Assembly (NCBI GenBank): GCA_037447655.1
Contig: JBBHKE010003079.1
Location: forward strand, 150,712 to 214,711
Direction: 5' to 3'
DNA length: 64,000 nt
Source of the DNA: Zygnema cylindricum
Lineage: Eukaryota > Streptophyta > Zygnematophyceae > Zygnematales > Zygnemataceae
In this document: in pieces, positions 37,906 through 47,122 of the stretch
Position numbering within the stretch: the stretch's first letter is position 1
Layout: the number at the start of each line of letters is the position of its first letter
Position numbers and translations under genes: made by a program
Notes under the pieces: generated by a model
Databases searched by the model: none
Told to the model about the DNA's origin: nothing
Seen by the model: the letters and a program-made list of their open reading frames with translations, nothing else

Positions 37906-40900
37906 ATGGACGACTATCAGAGTGACCACATGCATGAATCTTTCGACTCCTCGCAGGGAGGCCCGAGTGACGTGGAGATTGAGGGATTGTCGGACGAGCA
38001 GCTAGGCCCAGAGGCCGCAAGACTGCTGGCGAAGTATGAATGAACGGACGAATCAGTGCTGCCAGATCGCCTCGAGTCAGTACTCGCATTGCGCACCGCA
38101 CACACTGACTTCTTCAACTCTAGGTCTGGAGTGTATCACTCGTTCCAACTCCACAAAGAGCCGGAGTGCAGACTGTCAGCAGAACGAAATCGAGTCTGCG
38201 TGCCTCGCATGTTTCCTCCCGTGCTGGGTTATCTGATCAGTGTCGAAGGCACGTTGGTCACAGTGTGCAATGGAGGCTCCAGTGGAGCACGCGGGATGGA
38301 TGAGTTGCTTGAATCCATGCAGAGAGCGCAGTCGGTCTGGGTCCCACTCTGCAGCGAACTCGTGAGTCTTGACGCCAGTAGTGAGGACGTGAAGCGACTC
38401 GCCAACTGCTACACTAACGTACCACTGCACGCATTCAACATTGACGTACCACTGCACGCATTCAACATTACTGCAGTGCATGAGCTGTCGGGCTGTAGTG
38501 CCAGCCAGGACCTATGGGGCAAGGTGTACGATGAACTGTCCGACGGTGCAAGGAAGCCAGGCATCAATGGTGTGGTTCGTGACAACACTGTGATTGACAT
38601 CCGCGCGTATGAGAGTTGGAGAGAGAGGGAGGAGAATACTCGTGACGTCAGTGCCAGGCTGTCCAAGGACCAGTGGGACGGCTTCATTGACTGCACGTAC
38701 ACGCCTACTTGCATTGAAGCAGGTCGCATTCGATCACTCAATCATGGCTGCATGTATCCCATCTGCACTCCTCGCACACTCAGTGAGGCATGTGAGATTG
38801 TGGGGATTGCGCGCCAGGGTCAGTGTGAAGCACATGTGTCTTCGTGGCTCTTCCACTTCGCGGGCTTGACAATGCACATCAGTGACAATGCTGCATGCTG
38901 AAACTCTGAGACCTCCATAAGTCCTCAGAGTAGACAGCTTCCAAGAAGCCTCTAGGATAATCCTAACCCCTTTGTGTTTCACCAAAAATAACTGCCACCC
39001 TGACGGACAAAAACCTTGACCACCTGCACCCCTCTGAAGGCAAGACTCCCTTGAGTCGGTAGCAAAAAGAATCTCTGAATTTGCTCCCTTGAGCAGTAAG
39101 TTATGGAGGGTCAAAGTTGACCTTTTGTACAGAAGCTCTTTGGGAGAGAGGGTCCTATCTTCTAATTTTTCTAAGTCCTATCTCTCTCACAGACTCTATC
39201 TACTGATGTACGGAACCAATCAGAATTGAGTTCCGTACGCAAAAGTACAGCTGCCGGTGTATTTTAGGTACGGACATTGTACGACATGGCCTAAATGTCG
39301 ACACATGTCATATACGGATTCGGTGCCATAATCTCCGGAGATTCCACGATCCAACGTAATTTCGCCACGCGTCATCCGATGTGGCGATGGCCACAAACCG
39401 CCGAAATCTTCCTCCGCGATCTCGGCGCTAATTGAGGCCGTCCGATTAAATTCGGATTTAATCGTAGCCGTAATAAATACATGCGCGGTATTTGTTTCAC
39501 ATACGAAACAAATACGCGGTATTGATTTCTAGTCCGTACCCTAATCCGTACCGTAATCTGTACTTTATATATTACCGGATCTATGTATCTCGTAATCTAT
39601 TACAGCTAAATGATTTATCGTACGTATACATATTTAAATAATTATCAAACTATATAGTACGTAATACTACTGCTAGACTTAACGGCTAAGGCTACCGGCT
39701 ATTTCCTGTCTGCCGACCGGTAGGTACAAGGATCAATTCCTGTCGCCGGCACATACCTTTTAAATAAATAAACCCTAACTAATATAAATTTCCCGTAAAC
39801 CTCAGGATAGCCTAGGTAGCCATGGCTCTAGCTTCCTCTCCAATTTCTCAGTGACTGCGACAAGTTTGAGAGTTGGAGAGAGAAGTTAGAGATAGACTGC
39901 CTCGGCTTCTTTATTTCTTTTCAGACCTAGAAAATACTTAAAACCATTAGTTTCTACACATGCGACATTGCACGTAAGGCACTAGGCATGACTGGATGGA
40001 CGCACCCACAGTGCATGTGTTCTCCAATGACAGAGTTGTCAGTCTGGCTGTCACTTCGGGCAAGCTTGTCAGGCCAGTCGATGTGATGCAAGTGATGACG
40101 GGTGCAATGATGGCTGCTTGCAGGATGGTTCATTCACTCACCTCCTCACGTGATGACTTGTGGTATGCGAGGACATGCGTGAGCCGCGTAGTACCACCAG
40201 TCTTGCATCAAGTGAGGACACTCGCACTCTTGTGTCCATACTTGCTCATGGACGAACCGCCCCGTCCACTGCTGGGCTCATCACTGGCAGTGCAGGCAGT
40301 GTGCAAGCCAAGAGTCGAGCTGGCATCCACTGTTACTCCTCTGTCAAGCTTCCTTCTAGTGGTGCGCACTCCACTAATGCACGAGCTGTGCAAGCAGCTG
40401 GACAAGCATGACTCGCTGAACGTGCCGGGTGTTCCACTGGTGGTCGTGTTCGCAAACATGAAGCACAACTATGAGGATGCGGAGATAGTGAGTGAGCGGG
40501 TCAATGATGAGTGCCTGTTCAATCATGCGGGAGTGGTCTATCATGATGTGCCATACGGTACGCTTGCACTAAAGTCAGGCCAGGTGTTGGGTGATGAGGA
40601 TGGATGGTGGAGGCCAGGCGGGCAGGGGACAGTAGTCATGGAGCGAGTGTCGTCAAGCAAGTCTAGGCACGTGATTGCAGTGGTGAAGTCAGACAGACTG
40701 CACGTTGGTGAGAAGGCGGGTAGTACGCATGGACAGAAGTTCACAGTGTCATGTGTGCTGAGTGATGATGAGTTGACAAAGTTCACATGCTGCAAGACTG
40801 GGATGACAGTGAAGCCACACATGATCATCGCTTCCTCGTCCGTCCATAATCGAGGCACACTCGGGTAGGTCTACAAGGCATGGTCGGGCATGCAAGCAGT

Positions 40901-41442
40901 GAGTCGTACCGACTTGCACCTTGGTCAGTTGGGCAAGCACGTAGTAGTCGATCCACTCGACACCAGTGGCACTAAGCCTGCGAGCTGGACCTGTACGATT
41001 ACTGACAAGCACAGCAACCAAGTGATGCTCCCACACGAAGGCCCTGGTCTAGCTAGTCCTGTCATTGCCGACTATGGAATCTGTCACGTCTGGCAGTTGA
41101 TCCACCTTGCACGTGACAAGCAGCACTACATGAATGCGTGGCCTACTCAGCCCGTGAACATGAGAGGCAGGCTGAGAAGTGCGTCTGTGAGGCTTGGTGA
41201 GATGGAGACGCTTGCGATGGTGTCGTCGGACTCGGGCACTGTCTGTCATACTTGAGCGACTGCGCAGATGCATGTGTGGTGTCAGTCTGCTCGAAGTGCG
41301 AAGACTCACACTGCTGTGTGACTGCGAGAATGGCACACCTGCAGTCACGCATGTAGTGACGCGTTCCCCACTGGTGAAGCTTGACATCATGCGTGCAGTG
41401 TATGGAATCAATGGGACCAGACCGCATGACACGAGGGTCTAG
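37906..41442 (+). pseudogene. Viral DNA-directed RNA polymerase second-largest subunit (RPB2-like), decayed
   Basis: The gene starts at ATG 37906, 20 bp after the polymerase stop, with an acidic N-terminus (MDDYQSDHMHESFDSS). An in-frame TGA at 38041-38043 is followed by the same frame to 38898. A solo LTR interrupts it (38899-39958, target duplication CATGC). A frameshift lies between 39984 and 40086. The frame then holds the catalytic-side segment NYEDAEIVSERV, the hybrid-binding motif GEKAGSTHGQKF and GMTVKPHMIIASSSVHNRGT. After TAG 40866-40868 the same frame resumes with LARDKQHYMNAWP and GRLRSASVRLGEMETL. A last frameshift leads to a CXC...CDCE zinc region and SPLVKLDIMRAV, ending at 41442. 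These segments match RPB2/beta signatures in the right order (GDK..S.HGQKG, GGLRFGEMERD, PYA.KLL.QEL). Confidence 0.75.
38899..39958 (-). mobile_element. Solo Copia LTR (1.06 kb), reverse orientation
   Basis: Begins TGAAACTCTGAGACCTCC and ends ATTAGTTTCTACA, the exact inverse of the ends of the full element's LTR. Flanked by a 5-bp duplication CATGC (38894-38898 and 39959-39963). It carries the same landmarks (CGACACATGTCATA, TTTTGTACAGAAGC). It arose by insertion into the RPB2-like gene followed by LTR-LTR recombination. Confidence 0.93.
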
Positions 41443-41537
41443 CTGCAGGGCGCGCATTCGTCCGCTGGCTTCGTCGCACAGTCGTTCAGGTATCACACAT
41501 CATGACTGAAGTGTACCAGGCGGCTTTGTTTTGAACA

Positions 41538-42233
41538 TCAGTCCTCCAATTCAAAACCAGAGGACATCACACTCAGGGCGTCACTCTTGCTTCGCAATGA
41601 CGAGCCAGACCCGTGTCCGGCAACCCGACTGATGTTACGCTGGCGCTTTATGTGTGCAGCCTCACTCAATGCTTCCTCACGCGCGACACTTGGAGGCTCG
41701 CATGACATCTTGCGCCTGATGTACAAGGGGACACACTCGTTAGGCAAGCTGACAAACTGCGCCTCATCATCTGTCGGACTGCTTGGAGTGATGACTGAGT
41801 AGTTCATGTTGAACATGTGACTCCCCGTCACTGCATACTCTCTATCTATCACGCATGGCTCTTCCAGCAGTGCTATCATTTCCGACCGGGGAGGAGGAAG
41901 ACACTCGGGTACTTGCTTCAGCGCAACCAGCAGTCGACACAGGCATCTGTACAGGTCACTCAGTTCCTTACTGGCACGGAGTTGCAGTACTGTATTCGGA
42001 CCACACATGACCACGTCACTTGCTGACTTCCTGCTCAGTGACTTCACGACCAGTTCATTCTTCATCATGCGAGGGATGTCAATTGTGGGAACACTGAACG
42101 AGCACACCTTTGACACCACTGTGGTCAGAAGATTGTAGTGCTTGAATGAACTGTACGCATAAGTGCACAAATCCCTCACCTCCACGTACTGCTGCACACT
42201 TGCTATCATGCCTCCTATGATTGTGGACAACAC
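41538..42233 (-). CDS. Unrecognised viral-block ORF (~230 aa)
   Basis: A minus-strand frame ending in SSGFELED at 41538. The nominal start at 42233 is GTG; the first ATG gives MIASVQQYVEVRDL a few codons in. Composition is even, with a helical middle part (LRASKELSDLYRCLCRLLVA) and a basic Ser/Arg-rich C-terminus. It overlaps the next ORF by 19 bp in another frame. With 42215-42847 and 42831-43406 it may be one gene split by two frameshifts, or a string of overlapping viral genes. No family recognised. Confidence 0.45.
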   Translation of the reverse strand: MLSTIIGGMIASVQQYVEVRDLCTYAYSSFKHYNLLTTVVSKVCSFSVPTIDIPRMMKNELVVKSLSRKSASDVVMCGPNTVLQLRASKELSDLYRCLCRLLVALKQVPECLPPPRSEMIALLEEPCVIDREYAVTGSHMFNMNYSVITPSSPTDDEAQFVSLPNECVPLYIRRKMSCEPPSVAREEALSEAAHIKRQRNISRVAGHGSGSSLRSKSDALSVMSSGFELED

Positions 42234-42847
42234 CTCAGCATGCTTGCTGAACCGGAGACGTTGAGTGGGCTCGACTTGTCTCCACTGGTCGAGACGGGCC
42301 GGAGTACTTCTGGACTACTCGAGCACTTGCTTTGAGCTCTCCTATCCCATGTCAGGCACGAACATTGCTCGCAAGGACGTGCAGGCCTAGTCGGCTTAGT
42401 GTCATACACATGCGGGACGGGAGTGATGTACGGAGGTTGTGAAGCACGGGGCTGACTGATGATTGCTTGTTGGCCTGAGATCATAGTGCGGACCGAAGAG
42501 TTGAGTGCAGACATATGCAAGGTCATGTCCGCGAATGATGAAGTCATGCGAGACATCTCAAGAGTCAGTGATCTGACATGCGATGTCAGTTCTTGCAGTT
42601 CCGCAATGGCACCAGTGGACCGGACGACAGGCAGGAGCGACGAAGCCCCACTCGACCCGCCTGCACTTGCGTCGTCATCATGACTGGCCGGTCCAACCAG
42701 GGCCTGGTCTTCATGTGACTCGAATGCAACTGGTACTATCACGCCTCGCCTCAAGTACTCACTCATGGGGATCCGACTACCAGGCTTGTCCTCCATGATC
42801 ACACTGACTACGTGATGAGTGAAGGTTTTACTACTCGCCTGCACCAC
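42215..42847 (-). CDS. Unrecognised viral-block ORF with coiled coil (~200 aa)
   Basis: Minus-strand frame; the nominal start is GTG and the first ATG gives MEDKPGSRIPMSEYL. A Ser/Gly/Asp-rich linker is followed by a long heptad-like helix (IAELQELTSHVRSLTLEMSR), then a Pro-rich stretch with a Cys cluster (ARPCEQCSCLTWDRR). Such a coiled coil plus Cys pattern suits a structural or scaffold protein, but this is only shape-based. It overlaps both neighbours by under 20 bp. Confidence 0.45.
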   Translation of the reverse strand: MVQASSKTFTHHVVSVIMEDKPGSRIPMSEYLRRGVIVPVAFESHEDQALVGPASHDDDASAGGSSGASSLLPVVRSTGAIAELQELTSHVRSLTLEMSRMTSSFADMTLHMSALNSSVRTMISGQQAIISQPRASQPPYITPVPHVYDTKPTRPARPCEQCSCLTWDRRAQSKCSSSPEVLRPVSTSGDKSSPLNVSGSASMLRCCPQS

Positions 42848-43406
42848 CTGTTGTTCTTCCAGTACAACACTCCATCATGACTGCAGTGTAACTGTCGACT
42901 GCATGTGGACCACAGAGCACAGTCGTAAGACCACCCGGCTTTAGCTCATCCATTATCACATCAATCATGTCGCCATGAGTCAGGCTTACCATTGGTTCAT
43001 TTGTACCGCCCTCATCAGCAAGCGAGTGAGAGTACGCGTAACCGTCAGCACTCCTGCCAAGCATGCACCTCTCAAGTCGACTGCAATCAATGTCTGAGGA
43101 CGAGATGCGACGCGCAAGCTTCCACAATGATTGGTACGCCATGTGGTCGGCTTTGCGCCACGGGAATGAAGTCGGACCCATAGTATAACCCTCACTCGAG
43201 ACTAGCAGTATGATCATGTCCGCAGGTGACAAGCCTGATGGTGGACGCGTGAATGGAACCCATGCATGAGAGGCGTGAATGTCGAGCACCTTGATCAACC
43301 TGTCGTCACACAAGTGCCTGACCCTCGCCCAGTCAATCACCAGCTCCGCATCACGCTTCACCTCCGACTCCACGAACCTTGCAAGTCTTGCGAACGTCTC
43401 CATCAT
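42831..43406 (-). CDS. Unrecognised viral-block ORF (~190 aa)
   Basis: ATG start at 43404-43406 and TAG stop at 42831. Mixed alpha/beta-looking sequence with VESEVKRDAELVIDWARVRH near the N-terminus and MIDVIMDELKPGGLTTVLCG near the C-terminus. It has normal amino-acid composition and no in-frame stop, so probably a real viral gene or part of one. Family not recognised. Confidence 0.5.
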   Translation of the reverse strand: MMETFARLARFVESEVKRDAELVIDWARVRHLCDDRLIKVLDIHASHAWVPFTRPPSGLSPADMIILLVSSEGYTMGPTSFPWRKADHMAYQSLWKLARRISSSDIDCSRLERCMLGRSADGYAYSHSLADEGGTNEPMVSLTHGDMIDVIMDELKPGGLTTVLCGPHAVDSYTAVMMECCTGRTTGGAGE

Positions 43407-43585
43407 GAATCACGTGCGCGCATGAGGTTTCACCCATCACCCCGCATGTCAAGCAAGAAGTCTGGCACTACTGGCACTCTGCAGAACTGTAACACTCGTG
43501 TGCAATCGTGGCATCTCCTGTTGCCCACGCGGGCAATCCTGGTGCGCTCATTATACCAGGCCAGCTTGGCCTCCAACTCCCACTC

Positions 43586-44359
43586 CTACAACTGTGCTTT
43601 CCTGACTGACTTGTCTCCGCACCTCCATGCAGCCAGCACTGTCACTGACGCCCCTATGTAAAACCTGAGTGCAGTGGATGACATGGATGAGAGCATGGGG
43701 TTTGCCCGGATTAGTCCTGCTTCACTGATGTGGTAAGGCTTGACCCACCTGTCATAACGTGCTGATACATTGCTGACAAGAAGGCTCATGTCTTCCACCA
43801 GTGATGAGCCAGCCTGCTTGTGGTCAACGTCTGGCCTCCCCATAATGGAGCAGTAGCACCTGCCTCCTTCCCTCAGGCCAAGGAGTCCAGTGTCCCTGAT
43901 GGCAGTGTCCAAGTGGCGGAGTGACTTCAGCACATGGTCGGACTCGCTGTTGAGGACAAGCACGAATGACAGTCTCCCCATCACATTCATCGAAGACCAG
44001 TATGCACAGCACGAGTGGATGAGATCACTGGTCAGGGGGTGTAAGTTCATCCCATAGAGGTGCACAACCATGCCTGCATGATGAGACGAGTCCCGCATTG
44101 CTGATGTGATGATCTCTTTCTTGCCACGCCACCACAGGTAGTACTTGCACATCAAGTCATTACAAGGCAGGAAGTGCTCCACTGTCTGCTTGACATGATG
44201 CCACTTGATCTCCTCCAGTGTGGCAGGAGTGGAGAGGGCTGCAGTCATGGAGCTGACAGACATTGACTCCACTGTCCAACCGTGCAAGCAGTCAACAGTG
44301 ACACGAGGCCTAGCCCAACGCGACCTCGCACTTGCTCCATGAGCACACTGGTTGAACAA
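43586..44359 (-). CDS. Unrecognised viral-block ORF (~225-257 aa)
   Basis: The frame is open from 44359 (TTG); the first ATG is at 44263, giving MSVSSMTAALSTPATLEEIK. It includes CKYYLWWRGKKEIITSAMRD and ends WRCGDKSVRKAQL. It lies about 35 bp from the divergent ORF at 44397, so the two could share a promoter. No family recognised. Confidence 0.45.
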   Translation of the reverse strand: MFNQCAHGASARSRWARPRVTVDCLHGWTVESMSVSSMTAALSTPATLEEIKWHHVKQTVEHFLPCNDLMCKYYLWWRGKKEIITSAMRDSSHHAGMVVHLYGMNLHPLTSDLIHSCCAYWSSMNVMGRLSFVLVLNSESDHVLKSLRHLDTAIRDTGLLGLREGGRCYCSIMGRPDVDHKQAGSSLVEDMSLLVSNVSARYDRWVKPYHISEAGLIRANPMLSSMSSTALRFYIGASVTVLAAWRCGDKSVRKAQL

Positions 44360-45031
44360 CAGTCGTGCCGTAATGTGTTAAGCCTTCACTATCATCATGT
44401 CGTCATCGTGGAACGTGAAGCTCTTGGACATCAAGTCAGGCAATGAATCCTCGGGCGGAGTAGTGAGTGAATCATGGGCTCAGTGTGGCAGGAATGAAAC
44501 CAAGAGTCTCAATGCCAGCAGTGCGGAGTCACGTTCTGCATCTGTAGTCCTACGCTTGTGTGAATCATGGTCACGCTGGTACTCGAGTGTGAATCCAGAT
44601 GACACTGAGTCACTGATGGGATGGTGGATCATGTGCAGAGTGATGTCATGGGGCACAATGCTGCCGATGAATGCTAACGAGCTCAACCTTCACCTCCGCG
44701 TGGCTGACGGGCTCAGGATCCGTGTGCCTACGCCACTTCCTCACTTGCGCCAGCTGTACGTACTCGGCACGTGGGAAGTCAGCAAGAGTACACGAGTCTC
44801 TTGCTTCATGCTCGCCCCCATCACGTGCACGGCATCACTCCCGTATGCCGGAATGACACGAGCAGACATCTCACTAGTAAGGCGACACATTGATATCTTG
44901 TCACCTTCATCCAACGGAACTGATGGTTGTACAACCAATGAGGAGTATGGGACAAGGATCGTTGGTCGACTCTGCCCATCAGTGGCAAGCGTACTGGCTA
45001 AGCGAGACGAAGAATCACGGCACGTGATCGC

Positions 45032-46081
45032 TGTAGAAACTAATGGTTTTATTAGTATTTTCTAGGTATGAAAAGAAATATAGAAGTCGAGGCAGTCTAT
45101 CTCTAACTTCTCTCTCCAACTCTCAAACTTGTCGCAGTCACTGAGAAGTTGGAGAGGAAGCTAGAGCCATGGCTACCTTGGCTATCCTGAGGTTTACGGG
45201 AATTTTATATTAAGGTTAATTTATTTATTTAAAAGGTAAGCGCCGGCGGCAGGATTTGATCCCTGTACCTACCAGCCGGCATACAGGAAATAGCCGGTAG
45301 CCTTAGCTGTTAGGTCTAGCAGTAGTGTTACGTACTATATAGTTTGATAATTAATTATATGCGTATACTTACGATAATTCATTTAACTATAATACATTAC
45401 AGGATACATAGATCCAGTAATATATAGAGTACGGATTACGGTACGGACTCGAAATCAATATCGCGCATTTGTTTTGTAAGTGAAACAAATATCGCGCATG
45501 TATTTATTACGGCTACGATTAAATCCGAATTTAATCGGACGGCCGGGATTAGCGCCGAGATCGCGGAGGAAGATTTCGGCGGTTTGTGGCCATCGCCACA
45601 TCGGATGACGCGTGGCAAAATTCCGTTGGATTGTGGAATCTCCGGGGATTATGGCACCGAATCCGGATTTGACATGTGTCGACATTTTGGACATGTCGTA
45701 CATGTCCGTACATAAAGTACACCGACAGCTGTACTTTTGCGTACGGAACTCAATTCTGATTGGTTCCGTACATCAGTAGATAGAGTCTGTGAGAGAGATA
45801 GGACTTAGAAAAATTTAGAAGATAGGACCCTCTCTCCCAGAGAGCTTCTGTATAAAAGGTCAACTTTGACCCTCCATAACTTACTGCTCAGGGGAGCAAA
45901 TTCAGAGATTCTTTTTGCTACCGACTCAGGGGAGTCTTGCCTTCACAGGGGTGCAGGTGGTCAGGGTTTTTGTCTGCCAGGGTGGCTGTTATTTTTGTTG
46001 GAACACAAAGGGGTCAGGATTATCCTAGAGGCTTCTTGGAAGCTGTCTACTCTGAGGACTTATGGAGGTCTCAGAGTTTCA
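45032..46081 (+). repeat. 5' LTR of the Copia element
   Basis: 1050 bp, TG...CA. A TATA-like TGTATAAAAGGTC at about 45850 marks the likely promoter, so U3 is long (about 800 bp) and R/U5 short. The antisense strand at about 45235-45325 holds a tRNA-like stretch. Confidence 0.93.
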
Positions 46082-46093
46082 GGTTATGGGCCC
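46082..46093 (+). promoter_or_regulatory. Primer binding site, half-tRNA(iMet) type
   Basis: GGTTATGGGCCC directly follows the LTR. As I recall it, this matches the Drosophila copia primer site, which pairs with the internal (anticodon-stem) part of initiator tRNA-Met rather than its 3' end. Confidence 0.7.
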
Positions 46094-47020
46094 ACCCTCT
46101 AGGGTACCAATCTTTAATGGAACTGGCTTCATATACTGGGAAAGTATGATGATAGGAGCTCTATGCGAAAAAAGGTTTTGGGGGATAGTGAGTGGACGGT
46201 TGGGGCGTCTATCAAGTCTTGGAATTCCTCCAGGGTTTGGAGGAACCAGATTCACCAGGAAAGAGGACCCACCTTCAACGGAGGAAACAAAAGAAGGAGA
46301 GGTGGTGGACAAAGGTAAAGAGAAGGAGACGATCACACTTATAGCAACTGGTTCGACATTCATGTCACCTATTCCGAGGAATGAGGAGAATGATACTGAA
46401 ACCTGGGACTTCAACAATATCGCGGCAAAGCACTTCATCCTACGCCATCTCACTCAAGGACTTGCATGTCCTCATTTGCAGGTAGAAAGAGCATCCGATC
46501 TTTAGATGGCTCTCATAGAGATGTACCGAAGTGGTACGATTCAGCAACAACAGTTGGCTGATCAGAAAGTTAAGGAGTATGTATACAAAGGGGGAAATAT
46601 GTTGGATTTTTGCAATGAGCTTGCTACACTCTTTATGGAGCTACAGAGTGCGGGAAAAGATTTTAGTGAAAAAGAAAAGGTTAACTGTTTACTGATGAAG
46701 TTACCTGATGAGTTCGTGAATATAGTTTACCGTGTGTAGGACTTGCCTGACTCAAGGTGGATATGGAACTCCGTGGTAGGGATGATTCTCGTTTTAGAGA
46801 ATACAATTGAAATCCGAAGGGGAGGAAAGAGTGGCCAAGCCTTGGCAACAGCGACTGATTGGAGGAACAAGGATCCCCGAAACCGGTCGGAAACTATGGG
46901 GGTAGGGAGCAGAAAAAACAGGCCGATGAGTTCGAACCAAGGGCTCCCAAAGGTCTATGTCACTTTTGTAAGAAACTGGGGCACTATATGGCATAGTGCA
47001 CTAAGCTAAACGAGCTTCGG
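46086..47020 (+). pseudogene. Copia gag, broken
   Basis: The frame begins MGPPSRVPIFNGTGFIYWES and runs through ..KHFILRHL. It is cut by TAG at 46503-46505 (where relatives have Trp) and TAG at 46737-46739. A frame change then brings the zinc knuckle CHFCKKLGHYMA-C into phase near 46955-47000, with its own TAG. Gag would form the virus-like particle. Confidence 0.8.
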
Positions 47021-47122
47021 TTAAAGGAGGGGCACACCGGTGGTACCCCGAGAGGAAAGAAAAAGGCCCTTGTCACACAGGTACTTGAGGCTGAATCCGA
47101 GGACAAGGACGATGAGCTCCTT

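Noticed and set aside
37546-38101. Minus-strand ORFs opposite PolB and RPB2
   Set aside because: Shadow frames of genes with clear motifs on the plus strand.
46503-46739. TAG codons read as a reassigned sense codon
   Set aside because: TAG replaces Trp, Gln and Lys at different sites in the Copia genes and a viral gene, and TAA/TGA stops also occur, so random decay explains it better than recoding.
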